From Crambe crambe (lineage: Eukaryota > Porifera > Demospongiae > Poecilosclerida > Crambeidae), in the NCBI GenBank assembly GCA_963924555.1, contig OZ004588.1, positions 7,475,205-7,539,204 on the forward strand: a stretch of DNA of 64,000 nucleotides. Reading direction: 5' to 3'. The notes below the pieces were generated by a model, which made no database searches, had not been told where the DNA came from, and was given only the letters and a program-made list of their open reading frames with translations. The translations under genes and the position numbers were made by a program. Below, in pieces: positions 21,733-33,858 of the stretch (position 1 is its first letter; each line of letters starts with the position of its first letter).

Positions 21733-24401
21733 CCTCTCCATCCCTCTCTCCCTCCCTCCCCCTCTCCCTCTCCTCCCTCCCTCCCCCTCTCCCTCTCCTC
21801 CCTCCCTCCCCCTCTCCCTCTCCTCCCTCCCTCCCCCTCTCTCTCTCTCTCTCCCCCTCCTCCCTCTCTCAGAGCTCTATCATTTGGACAGGATGTCCCA
21901 CTTCCCGTGCGGGACAACCCCACAGAGCGCTTGTACTGCACCCTCCTCCCAAACCTTCCCCAGTACATGATCGCTCTCCTCAAAGTCCTGCTGGCAGCTG
22001 CCCCCACGTCCCGATCAAGAAACACAGACTCCCTTAACATCTTGGTGGACGTAATCCATCCAGAGAACCCCTCTACTATCCTAGAGTCAAACCAACTTGC
22101 CCTCGACATCAACAGACATAAGGAAATCATCGTCAAGGCCATCTCAGCAACCTTACTCCTTCTTCTGAAGCATTTCAAAATCAACCACGTGTATCAATTC
22201 GAGTATATGGGACAGCATTTGGTTTTTGCTAACTGCATTCCACTTGTCCTCAAGTTCTTTAATCAGAATGTGAATCAGTACGTGGCTGCAAGAAACAACT
22301 TCTCCACGCACAATTTCCCAAACTGCGTCTTTTCACCACAGGATGCAGAAGGCAGTAGTGACATTGGTGAGCAAATCAAACCTCAGAGTACTCCAATGTG
22401 TAATGGGATGATATTAACAGCGATCATAATGTCATCCTATTACATCAAATGTTAACTTAAAGTGCTAATGTGCTTGCTTTGTGTAATATCTTTAGAAATA
22501 TTATGACAATTTTATCAAGCATTTTCAGTATTTGCTTAGTTGATTATTGTAGTCTCAATTTAAAATGTAGTTTCAGCTTAAGATTATGGACTTAAGCATC
22601 ATCTGTGATTGTTTAGTGCTGCATTTACATGTTTATAATTTATCCTGCCATTCTCTTCATTCACTCTCTCCTTCCCTCCCACTCTAGGCGACAGCTCCAC
22701 CACTGATGATGGCTTCTGTTGGAGGAATCTTTTCAGCTGTGTCAACCTCCTCCGCATCCTACAAAAACTCACCAAGTGGAAGCATTTTCGGACAGTGATG
22801 TTGGTGGTGTTCCGTTCTGCTCCCATCCTCAAACGAGCTCTCAAAGTCCGTCATCCCATGACACAACTCTACATCCTCAAACTCCTCAAAGTAAGACCAC
22901 CTAGTAACATATCCCCCCACTCGTGATGATGACCTTTCACCCTCATATCCAAATATTTTTAATATGCTTTGGAGTTACTTTGATGACCTTGGATTAACTG
23001 AGCATGTGCGCTCTCCCCACAATGCTTAGTAAGCAGGCTTTATTACTCCATCCTCTTAGATTTTGACCCTATCCTCTCTGACCTTTGACTCCACCCCTTC
23101 TAGATAGTGAATTTTGACCCCACCCCTCTTAGTTTGATGGTTGTGGTGGTGTTTTGCAGGTGCAGACTCGTTATCTTGGTAGGAACTGGAGGAGGGGAAA
23201 CATGAAAACCATCTCTGCCATCTATCGCAGTGTTCGTCACCATCTCCATGACGACTGGGCTTATGGTAATGACCTTGATGCCAAACCGTGGGACTTCCAA
23301 CAACAGGTACGTCACCATCATTCCCAGGTCCATTACAAGTACATTAGCCTTACCTTAGCCTCATTCCCAGACTATTACAAGGCTAGTGTGTTTAGCCTCA
23401 TTCCCAGGTCCATTACAAGGCTACTGGTATGTATACCACACTTCACCTTCATGCAAGATGGTCTATCCATTTTTACTTTTTATGGTAAAACACTTTTTGG
23501 CCTTTTAGGGTGTGTTGGGGCAGTCTCACAGAATGTATTGATGATTAAGTTTATCAAGTGTAGTGTTATGGGGATCCTTGCAGGAAAGGTTTACATATCT
23601 TTTCGGATTAAAGAGTGTCTGTATCGAATACATGTGTGTTTTGGGGAAGGGGGTGCACAATTAATTTTGGTAGTACAACCATCACTTGAACCACAAGGAA
23701 ACAGCGTTCAGTGATAATATCATCATACTGTGTCATGCTCTCTATAAAAATGTTTTTTAGGAGTTTGCTTTGAAGGCTGCCATAGAGAAGTTCAATGGGA
23801 ATTATTATCAGCCTGATTGCCCTCCCGTACCTTCCATCACCTCTGGAAATGGTGCCACCTCCCTCATGGTTGGAATGGGGGGTGTGGGTGCAGAGGGTGG
23901 GGCTACAGGGGACAGCATCACTGCTGAGGAGGACCAATTGATCCCATTGGATCTCAACTACATCAACGTTCTTGGGAAAGAGGTATGTGGATAGTATCTA
24001 AATAATGCCCACCTACAGTGTATATATTAGAGTGGAAAGTATCTGTGGATGATGCCTAGACTCAAATAAAACCAGTGACAAAAAATTTTTAGCTGCTTTT
24101 TATTTTAATTTGTTTAAGAAAATTTTCCCGGAAAATGGCCAATTTTTTTCAACAAGACCAATGGGAAATTGACTGATTTTTAAAAAAATGAATCAAAGTG
24201 TTCAGCAGGATGGCTAGGCTCACTTCTGACAAATTTAGTCACATTTCTATATTCCCTTTTTCTCAGGTCCAGTTGAGCGAGATTTGGAAGAAAAAATACG
24301 AGGAGTGGCTTGAAGTGGAGGTATTCTCTAACCCTCACGACTGGGACAAGATCCTCTTGTCCCCTGGAGCCTTCATGGAGGTCAAGGCCATGGAGTTCTA
24401 G
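18646..24401 (+). CDS. STRIP1: Striatin-interacting protein (STRIP)
   Basis: Eleven exons, 809 aa: 18646-18707, 18900-19134, 19831-20077, 20552-20921, 21076-21284, 21342-21447, 21873-22366, 22688-22890, 23160-23306, 23761-23982, 24267-24401. It matches human STRIP1/2 through the whole length: ELSELYSYTE near the start, NIFLLLEVG-like NVFLLLEAG, LPSLPQYMIALLK-like LPNLPQYMIALLK, HFKINHVYQFEYM, LVFANCIPL, CWRNLFSCVNLLRIL, WAYGNDLDAKPWDFQ and a final LEVEVFSNPHDWDKILL. STRIP is a scaffold of the STRIPAK complex, which brings PP2A to kinases of the GCK family. The acceptor at 21076 rather than 21093 was chosen because it keeps the frame. Intron 2 carries a MITE and intron 6 a long pyrimidine tract. 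Confidence 0.95.
19270..19609. mobile_element. 340-bp MITE with 11-bp target duplication
   Basis: The ends are inverted repeats of about 55-60 bp: left AGTCTGGCACAGCACCGCCC, right end reversed AGTCTGGCATAGCACTGCCC, continuing to GGTCTGGTGACATACAATA. The element is flanked by the direct repeat AGTCTTGTGTT at 19259-19269 and 19610-19620. No coding capacity. It sits in intron 2 of STRIP. Confidence 0.85.
20099..20152. repeat. ACATGT-type simple repeat
   Basis: Interleaved ACATGCATGT and ACATGTACATGT units in STRIP intron 3. Confidence 0.7.
21556..21872. repeat. Pyrimidine-only tract, CTCC and CT repeats
   Basis: More than 300 bp of almost pure C and T (CCCTCTCCCTCTCCTCC units and a (CT)n core) fills STRIP intron 6 and forms the polypyrimidine tract of the acceptor at 21871-21872. 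Long open frames here on both strands are artefacts. Confidence 0.9.
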
Positions 24402-24567
24402 GCACCAACAGACTAGACCACAGCCATTTAGTGAATGTACTCAAGTGGCAGAGCAACATAACTATTCAGCATTAGGTTGAAGTTCATTATTATTTTTCAG
24501 CATTTTTTTTTTTTATCATCTTCATAACAATTTTTGAGATTGCAATACTATTTCTGTGGAAATTAAA
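24402..24567. other. Convergent 3' ends of STRIP and P450
   Basis: The 166 bp between the STRIP stop and the P450 stop must hold both 3' ends or overlap them. It contains T- and A-rich runs (24498-24516) but I could not assign polyadenylation sites. Confidence 0.4.
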
Positions 24568-27293
24568 TTAAAAAAAAAAAAAAAAAAAGAATGTTAGGAT
24601 TTGCGAACAAATTGTACTTTGCAGCTGGTGGCAGGTTGTTGAGTGCCAATCAAATGCAGAGGACTCTATAGTAACAAGAAAAGCAAAAGGCTGTGAAGTG
24701 AGTGATGATGAATTGACTGATGAAAGGCTTACAGGCTCAGGCATTGGACTCTTCAGTTCCAAGTCAAACATCTTGATCACCATGACAACATAGAGATGCA
24801 TTTCCATCAGGGCAAACCATTTCCCAGGACACTGGTATCGCCCTCCACCAAAACCTACAAACCCTTCCACAAACTGCTTGCGATCCAAATCACAATCCAG
24901 CCATCTTTCCTGTACATCACATGTAACATGTCAACTAATATGCATGGAGTGTCATGTAACATGCATAGTGTCATTGGCTACATGTAACATGCATGGAGTG
25001 TCGTGATACAGTGAACCTAGATTCTCCAGGGTCAAATAACAGTTTGTTACGTATTAAGCAATACATTTGAACTAGCTCTGAAGCACAAAGGTAAAAACTG
25101 ACCGGTTTGAAGAGATGTGGGTCTGTAAAGGAGCGTTGATCTCTGTGACTCCAATAAGGAGAGAGCATGAGCAAGTGACCAGCTGGCACTGTGTACTCCT
25201 ATCACACAAAAACAAACAAACAAAATACATGGCAACACACAAACAACCCAAAACTGTTACTTTCAAGGTGGACTGGTATACAACTCACATTGATGGTGTG
25301 TGTCTTGACTACCTTTCTGACAATCATTCCAGGAGCATGCAATCTCACGGCCTCCAGCACACATCTGCATGTAGCATGCATGTAGAGGCGGGGCCACTTG
25401 CACATGCAGACCTGAAGACAGATGACTCACCTCTTGATGTGGGGTGCTTTCTTCAGCTTCTCCTCCTCAAGTGGCTCGAATTCCATTCCTAGAGAAAGGG
25501 CGCCTGTTGTGTTGTTGTTATTATTATTATCATTATCATTGTACCTTTGTTGTGTAAGGAGATGTTCTTGACCTCCTCTTGCGCTAACTTGTAGCAGTCA
25601 GGATCAGAGAGGACATGACAGAGGGTCCAAAACACTGCCTGTATGCAAGCAACGATGACTCTCACAGCATGAAACAACTTCACATTAGAATACTGACTGG
25701 TATTGCATTGCTCTGTGAGGCCCAGAGCAGGAGCAAGGCATAGTTGTGCGCATTGGGTCTGTCCACTGTGGAGAGCAACATATCCAACACTAAGTGACTC
25801 TTGGCTTTCGTCCCCCCTCCATCTCTGCCCTGCTGGTTCTCTGCACCACATATCCGATCGACCACTCCCTTGAACTGCTTCAACAGCTTGTACTTGGAAT
25901 CTCGCCAGTCTCTGGAAACAAAACATAGATAATGAATCACAGCATATTGAGTACAATAGAACCTCAAAATAATGGGACCCAATCTCTTGTCCTTTGTAAA
26001 GGTTAATCGTTCTCTTTTGGAGGTTATTTAAGTATAACTTTTGGACTATCGAAAGGATTGTTTTCTTTTCGAGTGTCCTTCATTGGAGGTTCCACTTGAG
26101 TCACTTGGTGGACCAACCTAATGAAGATTTCTGGAAGGTCAGCTCCATACTCGAAGTCTTGATCATATTTGATAAATGCCTTCATCATTTGCATCATGTC
26201 CTCCTTCAGATTTCATTAGTTATATATTTAATTATGGAAGATAGGGTCTCTCCCTTACCTTCTTCTCTGGTACATTGTTCTTGCCGAATAACTGTCTCAC
26301 AACGGATTCAAACATTGCCTCACGAACGAAATCCATCAGTTCCTTCTCCCCGCTGTTTCCGTAGGAACTGAGAGAGGTGTAGAACTCAGCAGAAAGGGGA
26401 GGGCAAAGGGTCGCCGTGCTGGAAGAGAGACGACCCTTGAGAGAGTCATGGATGGAGGAATGATGAGCAGCAAAGGAAGAAGGAGCCAGACCAGCTGCAA
26501 ACCAAACAACATAGAGTGAAGCCACTGATAAAGGACCCTCCAAGAAAAGGACAACCTCCCAACAAAGGATGCTGCCCCTTCCCCATAGTATTAAGTACGT
26601 TTTTAACCTCTGAGAAAAGGATAACTTCTCATAAAGTGGCTGATCCCAAAGTGTCCTTTACTCGGAGGTTCCAACGTGGTTAGGAGTGTTAAAAATACAC
26701 CTCGAGCACTCTACACTGGAACCTTTTATCCGTTGTACAGTTTCTTCTTTTGAAGGTTATTTTGTATATACAAAGGTACTTTAGATGTCCTTCACTTTCT
26801 GAGCATCAGGTTCCACTCAGCACTAGACCCGAGCTACTTGGACCCGCCCCCTAGTGATCACACCCACCCACTCCCTGGCAGATTGGCAGGACTGCAGCTT
26901 GAAAGTCGACTGAGTTAGAGGAAAAGAACATGTGATAGAAGTTGGGGTCCATGATGAAGGTCATCCACTTTCCAGCCACCTGGATGGTAAAGATGTCTCC
27001 CAACTGCAAAATCATGTAATAGTTAAGCTGGAGGGCGTGGCTAAAGGGGGTGGGGCTACATTAGGGATGACTAAACCAACCTTTTCCTGAGTCTTCTTGA
27101 TGTACCAGAGTGGCTCTCTCCCGAAATCCACTGCACAGCCCACCCATGGCAGCCACCCACCCTGGACTGGGGGAAATCTAGCCCCAGACCAAAGGGAGGC
27201 TCCAGGACCTCGAGAAAGTCGCCACCACAGGTAAGAAAGAAGCAGCAATGCTCCAAGTAACAGTTCGACACCAAGTGCTCCATCTATCTCCAT
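24568..27293 (-). CDS. Cytochrome P450, CYP7/CYP39-like (clan 7 type)
   Basis: Ten exons, 516 aa: 27081-27293, 26868-27003, 26259-26494, 26118-26203, 25698-25911, 25545-25638, 25431-25488, 25289-25364, 25103-25198, 24568-24909. An N-terminal membrane anchor (VELLLGALLLLSYLWW) leads to a Pro-rich hinge. The I-helix reads LLWASQSNAIP-AVFWTL, lacking the usual acid-Thr pair; the form W-A-S-Q-x-N is typical of CYP7/CYP8/CYP39 enzymes. ExxR is EAVR, PERF-like is FKPERWL and the haem loop is FGGGRYQCPGKWFA with the ligand Cys. Vertebrate relatives hydroxylate sterols or rearrange prostaglandins; the substrate here is unknown. The last residues are a run of Phe coded by a T tract, which is odd. A MITE lies 4 bp before the ATG duplication. 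Confidence 0.85.
24905..25010. repeat. Short CATGTAACATG repeats
   Basis: Four irregular copies of CATGTAACATG with TGCATGGAGTGTC in P450 intron 9. Confidence 0.6.
25955..26100. repeat. Intronic dispersed repeat, family 1 copy a
   Basis: The block (AGAACCTC... CTTGTCCTTTG... GGAGGTTATTT... GTGTCCTTCATTGGAGGTTC) recurs in related form at 26530-26690 and 26714-26820, in part inverted. Probably an old palindromic non-autonomous element; borders are unclear. Confidence 0.45.
26530..26820. repeat. Intronic dispersed repeat, family 1 copies b and c
   Basis: Two neighbouring copies with GGACAACCTCC, AAGTGTCCTTTACTCGGAGG and CCTTCACTTTCTGAGC motifs, within P450 intron 2. Confidence 0.4.
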
Positions 27294-27305
27294 CCCTCAG
27301 GCCTG

Positions 27306-27919
27306 TAGTCTCGCGGGCCCGACCCTTTACCAACCGCGAGGGAAGGAAAGAGTCTGGTCAAATCCAATACATGATCTTGTTTCAATTGCCCAAAGATTTG
27401 GTGGGGGGCATGCGCAAAACGTCACGATACGTCACGGCTCTCAAACAGATTTTTTCGCGCGTGCACTTACAGAGTAGTCCTAGAGTTTAGTCATGTCATA
27501 GATATATCTATGGTCATGTTAATGAGCTGCTTGCTTGTATGCAGAGATCTCATTGGTGATCATAGGAAAAAGAAAAGGCTGCATGGTCCAGGGTGTGCAT
27601 CAGCCAAAGAACTGCTCCAGGTACTTGCAGGAGTTGCACTGGAAAAATTTCCGACACTTTCTGACCAGAAAGCTGTTTCCAAGCCTCCTCCCACTCTCTT
27701 GAATAGCCGCCTCCAGTCTGTAATCATATTCCTGCTCAGCCATGTAGCGCTAAGAAATCCAGAGCGCAGATTTTTCCTAAATTCGTGATGTATAATAACG
27801 TCATAGTCGTGCCCCCTCCTTCCGAAGATTGCTGACTGTGCACAACAAGATCGTGTATTGGATTTGACCAGACTCTTTCCTTCCCTCGCGGTTGGTAAAG
27901 GGTCTGGCCCGCGAGACTA
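27306..27919. mobile_element. 614-bp MITE with 9-bp target duplication
   Basis: Inverted ends of about 75 bp start TAGTCTCGCGGGCC and continue through CCTTTACCAACCGCGAGGG and AGAGTCTGGTCAAATCC. The flanks are the direct repeat TCAGGCCTG at 27297-27305 and 27920-27928. No transposase is visible. It lies between the divergent P450 and SHMT genes, immediately beside the P450 start codon. Confidence 0.85.
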
Positions 27920-28104
27920 TCAGGCCTGCATGTCTTTAATACTTCCCATGCTAAGTTCAAAGTTCAATCTTGCAAAAGATAAACATTGCACATGCGCAGT
28001 TGCCCGGCTAATTAAAACCATACACACGTGTGAAGGGCTAACCTTTTCTTTGGGACTACTGAGGAATTGAGTGACGACTACAAACTGTCCGGCTAGTGAT
28101 TGAG

Positions 28105-29131
28105 ATGCAGCGATCAGGATTCCTACTAAGCTTGGTGAGGAAACGCTACGCATGATAGCACGCTTGGAGACACCTCTCATTCAACTATTCGACAGTTAAA
28201 TTATAAGCTAGAGTTATGCAACAATCACTTTCACTCCTGCACCATACAAGTGCAGAAAAGTAACTAGTTTGCCAAGGAAGGAGTCCAAACAGATGCTCTT
28301 TATTTATCTTATGAGTGAAGCAACATCCTCTGTAGACACATTCCTGTTAGATTTACATGGCATGGCATGTGACTAAGTTCTGGCTTGATATTTGAGCTCT
28401 TTCAGTTTAACTTTACCTGCAGTAGTCAGAGGTAAGTCAGAATTGTGTTAGCATGTTAAAGTTAGTGCATTAAAATGCTGCGAATATTAATTATTATTTA
28501 ATCAGATCTTAGTATTGTGATAAAAAGCCACAATCAGCTTCTAATTATTGCTTATGTGGAACCTCCCCATTAGCTCAGGGGCGTGTATATAATGATTTGA
28601 TTATTGTTATGTAGATACGTGCTTCACCAGTGTCCTTGGGAGCACCTTCACTCTTCCCAGCCACACCCCTCAGTGTAGCCCCTCGACGGTGCTTCCATGC
28701 AACCATGATGAATGGAATGGACATCCCTCAGACCTGGACAGGCAGGAGCTCATTGAGTGAGGATGACCCTGAACTCCAAGACTTAATTAGACAGGAGAAG
28801 AGGAGGCAGAAGTTGGGATTGGAATTGATAGCTTCAGAGGTAATGGAACCAATGAATCATAAAATGGAATGCAATTCTGACAAAGTGAGTATCATTTGTG
28901 CAGAATTTTTGTAGTCGAGCTGTTCAAGAGTGCCTGGGCTCGTGTCTCACCAACAAGTATTCTGAAGGTTACCCAGGCAACCGTTACTATGGTGGGAATG
29001 AGTTCATTGATGAGGTTGAGCGTCTGTGTCAGACTCGTGCGCTAAAGGCATACAACCTCAAGTCTGACCAATGGGGCGTCAATGTCCAGCCTTACTCTGG
29101 TGTGTAATACCTAAAGCAGGTGGTACGCTGA

Positions 29132-29211
<80 letters not shown>

Positions 29212-31157
29212 TCTCCAGCCAACTTTGAGGTATACACAGGTCTCTTACAACCCCACGACAGGATCATGGGCCTGGACCTTCCGGATGGAGGCCAGTGAGT
29301 ACATTTCAGTGGATAATGTAGCTAGAGTCGACTGACACCCTTATGCACAGTTTGACTCATGGATTCATGACGGACAAGAAAAGAGTATCAGCCACTTCAA
29401 TTTACTTTGAGTCAATGCCCTACCACATCATAGTAAGCCCCGCCCCTGAGGCTCGTTATGGGTGTGTCTCACTCTTTTATCGCCACTTTATTTGCAGCCA
29501 GAGAAGGGAACCATTGACTACGATCAACTCCACAGTCTGGCAAAGAGTTTCAGGCCAAAAATGATCATTGCAGGCACAAGTGCTTATGCACGTCAGCTCG
29601 ACTACAAGCGTTTCAGAGAGGTCAGTTAGGATTGATTGTGACAGCCTCTCAACAGGACAAAAAGCTGGTCCCAAGTGTGTCCCAAGTGGGTCCATTATTC
29701 AGAGAAGCTTTTATACTTGTAGATTTGTGATGATGTTGGTGCCATTTTGATGGCGGACATGGCTCACATCAGTGGACTAGTAGCCACAGGAGTAAGTCCC
29801 TATCCTAATTGAAGCCACACCCTTTATTTCATATTCCCACCCCACCCCCCTATTAGCTGCACCCAAGTCCCTTCAAATTTGCAGATGTGGTTACTACAAC
29901 AACCCATAAGACTCTACGAGGTCCGAGGTCTGGGGTGATATTTTACCGTCGTGGGGTGAAAGGTGTGGTCAAGGGGAAGGAGGTCCTTTATGATTATGAG
30001 AAGAGGATCAACAGTGCAGTGTTTCCAGGATTACAGGGAGGTCCCCACAATAATGTCATTGCTGGTGTGGCTACTGCTATGAAAGTGGTATGTGAGGAAT
30101 TGAGATTTCAACTGTTAAAGTACTCGGAGTTTTGAAGCCATAGCATGAATCAGTGTGCTGAGGAGTTGCTCTGATACAGATAGTCTACTTCATAGTTGTC
30201 AAGCGAGTAGTCTAACCACTAACCCGATCTTCACCTCAACATAGTATTTGAATACTCCAGCTTTGAGTAGTCTAACCTCCAACATAATATTACTAACCCT
30301 TCAACACAGCATCTACATGTAGATACTAACCATTACTGCAGCTCTTAGCTACATTGTATATACTCACTGAAGGAAATTGCCAATCAGTCACGAGTCATCT
30401 TCTAGCATTGCAGAGTGACTAGGGCTAGTTTTCTGTTGGTACGTATGATGCACTTCTTTACTGCTAGGCCACCACCCCAGAGTTCAAGGCATACCAGGAG
30501 CAAGTTATAAAGAACAGCAAGGAGCTAGCAGTTGCTCTGGTCCAAAAGGGATACACCATTGTTTCTGGAGGCACAGACACCCATCTCTTTGTCGTTGACC
30601 TTCGACCTAAGGTATTATTATATTTGAGTATCTTCCCAGGTACACTGAAAAGTTTTTTTGCAGAAAGTTGAAGGAGCATTTGCTGAGCGTATTTTGGAGC
30701 TCATTTCAATTTCAGTGAACAAGAATACTGTCCCTGGTGAATACAGTGCTCTCAATCCCAGTGGACTCAGAATAGGTATGCATGTGTGTTTATGTTGCTG
30801 GTTACCCTTTACCAGCTTACCCAACCCTGCTTCTGCCTGTAGGAACGCCTGCTGTGACCTCACGTCTGATGAAGGAAGCAGAGATGCAGCAAGTGGCTAT
30901 CTTCTTGGATGAGGGAGTGGAAATTGCTGCCACGATCAAAGCCAGTCTCAAGAAAGGCTCCAAGGACCCAAGCTACAAGGTGAAAATATTTGATACTTGA
31001 GGGATGGTATTAATTTTATAACCTGAACCTATGACTACAGACATTCAAAGAGTTTGTTGATAAAGACAGTGGGGCACAGGAGAAAGTGAAGAACCTTCGT
31101 GAACGAGTGGAGCAGTTTGCCCTGACCTATCCCATGCCAGGCTTTGACGACCATTAA
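28105..31157 (+). CDS. SHMT2: Serine hydroxymethyltransferase, mitochondrial type
   Basis: Twelve exons, 516 aa: 28105-28134, 28615-28839, 28904-29099, 29210-29294, 29351-29432, 29498-29620, 29723-29791, 29857-30087, 30468-30611, 30664-30775, 30843-30979, 31041-31157. The enzyme converts serine and tetrahydrofolate to glycine and methylene-THF using PLP. Key matches to SHMT2 include [51 protein letters not shown] and the PLP-lysine motif [14 protein letters not shown]. The first 45 residues are Arg/Ser/Ala-rich and end before an MMNGMD, fitting a mitochondrial presequence. Met at exon 2 could start a cytosolic form if transcription began inside intron 1. The last intron before exon 4 ends in a (CT)n(CA)n tract. 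Confidence 0.95.
29141..29209. repeat. CT then CA microsatellite at a 3' splice site
   Basis: (CT)n from 29141 followed by (CA)n runs straight into the acceptor CAG at 29207-29209, serving as the polypyrimidine tract of SHMT exon 4. Confidence 0.9.
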
Positions 31158-31304
31158 ACTATTTTCACCACCAAGTTTGTATTTGCCGAGTCATAAAAAA
31201 AACTGTACAGTGCATAGGAAGAATCACTTCTGAATTGAATTTTTTTTTTTTGATTCAGATATTAATCTATTATATTATTTTTATGGAGAATTGAGTGTGT
31301 GATA

Positions 31305-32799
31305 TTATATTTGGTTGATTTCTCCCATGATGTTGACAGTGCGATTTTTGTAGCGACGTGATATCTCCCCTGCCATCTGCATAAACAAAAGGAGTTCAAG
31401 AGAGTGTCCAGACTGTTGAATCACACGAGCACTTTGCTTATATACCTGAGATTGCAGCTTTTTTGTCCTTGTGACTAAGTGTGTGTGTTGAGGCTGGAGG
31501 TTGTTAAGGGAAGCAGTTGCCTGTTCCCTCTTAGCTGCAGCCTCCAGTGCTTGACTGGCTGCCCTGTTGGACAGTCTCAGCTCCTGCATCACTTTCTCTG
31601 ATAGACGCTGTTGGTACCTAAAAGATATGCAGAGAGAAACATTTCGGGAAAAAAAATTTTTTTTTCAGAACCACAAAATCAGTGCCATACTGACCTTTGT
31701 GAACCCTTGATGAGGAAGAGATGTTGTACTCTTTTATTAGTCATGTGATCCAGTACCTTAGTCACATGACCCAGCATATCAGACACACCATCACTACTGG
31801 ATTCCATCCCAATATCATCCAGACTCATCTGAAACAAAAAGTAATGTGGTACATGTGTATGATCTGAACGGCAAACACTTATATGTACATGTGACATGCA
31901 TGTAACATGCTGTGACCTGCATGATGCCTATCGCTGTGTTTCCAGAGGTAAGTTCATGTAATCTGTGAGAGAGAAACTCTTTGAGCTCCAGCAAGTCGTC
32001 CAGAAATTGATTACGAGTGGAGGAATTCTCCAGCAGTAACTGCAAATCACCCTCTGCAAAAATTAATGAGTGTATAAAAAATTATGAGCAATTAATACAG
32101 CCACTAACCATTGTAGTCTTTTTCTTGGGAATTGTCAGTTACACTTTCACCTGTAGTTCCTGTGTCTTTAAGCACCGCACCCTCCTCCTGGACTGCCACA
32201 CCCCCATCACCACTCTCACCTGTAGTTCCTACATCTTTAAGCACCACACCCTCCTCCTGGATTGCCACGCCTCCATCACCACTTTCTTCTAGAGAGATAC
32301 AGGAGAGGTCCACCTCCCCTTCGCCCCCTTCAAGAGTCAAGTCTCCAAAATCAATACCTCCAAAGTCAATTCCATCATCTTCCCTCGACACCACTCCAAC
32401 AGAATAACCCCAATCAATGCCCACCTCTTCCTCGGTCACATTCCTATTCTCGCCAATCACCCTATTCTCCTGTCTCTGTTCCACGACTGGTGCTTTACCA
32501 TATCTCCACTGGTACACAGTCACATTCCCATTCTTCAGAATGTAACTTAACATTGGCAGGAACTGATCCTCATTTATTCTCCTGCCATATGTCGTGATCA
32601 GAGTCATGTGATTATATCATCTGGATGCAGTCATGTGACCGGTCATGTGACTGACCTGCCTATGGAGTGGAGGAATGTTTGGTAGAAGGTGATGGCTGGG
32701 AGAGTTTTAGGAAGAACTTCCAGTACATCAGCAAACACTGCAGGCAATTCATTCACCAACTGACCAAGTTCCACGCTCACATTAATACCCTACAAACAT

Positions 32800-32842
<43 letters not shown>

Positions 32843-33709
32843 TAAGCATGAATCAATGGAGGGTGAGATTCACCTTTATTCCCATCTCCCGACAAGATGC
32901 CTCAAACTTCTCCTTCAAAGCAGCAGCACTAGCCGTCAGTTCTTCCTCTCGCCGCATGCTATCCTGAAAGGAGGAAGGGGGAGGAAGGGGGAGGGAAGGA
33001 GGGAGGGGGAGGAAGAGGGGAGGGGAGGGAGGAGGAGGGGAGGGAAGGAGGGAGGGGGAGGAAGAGGGGAAGGGAGGGAGAAAGAGGGGAGAGGAGACAT
33101 GTAAGAGAGGACGATTGAGTATGCAACTCACTCTGATGATCTGCTGACAACGTTGTATTTGGTGTTTGAGGGCAGGTACTTCATACTTGACCATGCGAGC
33201 TAACAGCTGAGCACTCTCGCCCAAGTACACACCCTCTTGCTCATATGCCTTCACAATATCTGCCCACTCCTACAGGAAATGGATGTGGCTTTACACATAT
33301 TTATATTTCTATGCAATAGACCTTAACTCTGGGAGCTGTGTATTGCCCAAATAAGGTCTTGTTCTCCCCATCCTCAACTTTCAGCTTTTCCAACACTTCA
33401 ACACAATCAAAGTAGTTCAAGTCTGCATTTTAAAAAATTACATAAAAGCCCCATCCATCAATCACACCCATTTATATTTACCTGTTGATACTTTGAGATC
33501 ATCTGGTAAATTACTGATTGCTGTGGTAACCTTACTGCGGATAGTTTTCAACTGGACGTGCCATTTGGAATCACAATGTCGTCTGTCCACCAGCCAATCT
33601 GAACATAAAAACAATCACTACCTCACATAGCTGTTAGTCAGCTACCTTTCCTGTCATACTCACCTAAAAACTTGCTATAGTGGATATCTATGGGGTAGTT
33701 CTCATCCAT
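31305..33709 (-). CDS. CDK5RAP3: CDK5 regulatory subunit-associated protein 3
   Basis: Eleven exons, 537 aa: 33664-33709, 33482-33598, 33322-33422, 33132-33269, 32874-32963, 32656-32789, 32109-32581, 31917-32053, 31695-31828, 31446-31617, 31305-31376. It aligns with human CDK5RAP3: WLVDRRHCDSKW near the start, EWADIVKAYE, the acidic middle with repeated GIDFG/IDWG units, STRNQFLDDLLELKEF, and the end SRRYKNRTVNIMG. CDK5RAP3 binds UFL1 and DDRGK1 in the UFM1 ligase at the ER. The middle exon carries a 23-residue tandem duplication (ESGDGGVA.QEEG.VLKD, about 32140-32280). The SHMT stop is only 147 bp away in convergent orientation. Exon 2 marks the left edge of the large duplicated block. Confidence 0.93.
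32799..32841. repeat. GACA microsatellite
   Basis: About ten units of GACA in CDK5RAP3 intron 5. Confidence 0.9.
32966..33098. repeat. Purine-only GGAGG/GGAAG tract
   Basis: G and A only, with GGAGGGGGAGGAAGAGG-type units, in CDK5RAP3 intron 4. Read on the gene strand it is pyrimidine rich. Confidence 0.85.
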
Positions 33710-33858
33710 TTAGCCTGTGGAAGGTCAAAGGGTCATCATCAAGGTCGAAGGTCATGTGTTTCTAAATAAGCGAAAGTTGTGCAATTTCGAAAAATATAAT
33801 TCAGCAGACTTGAGTGGAGAGCCCTAGAAACAGTGGAACAGTTCGAACTGGAGTGGAT
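33710..33858. promoter_or_regulatory. Shared promoter of CDK5RAP3 and PH-RCC1-FYVE gene
   Basis: The two start codons are 149 bp apart and point away from each other. No TATA box is apparent. Degraded copies of this stretch occur at about 42375-42480 and 51060-51165. Confidence 0.55.

Noticed and set aside
21515-22184. Proline/serine- or glutamate/arginine-rich open frames
   Set aside because: They read the pyrimidine tract of STRIP intron 6; the real exon starts at 21873.
28105-28180. A minus-strand reading frame over the first SHMT exon
   Set aside because: The + strand gives a start codon, a donor and a presequence that joins in phase to the SHMT body.
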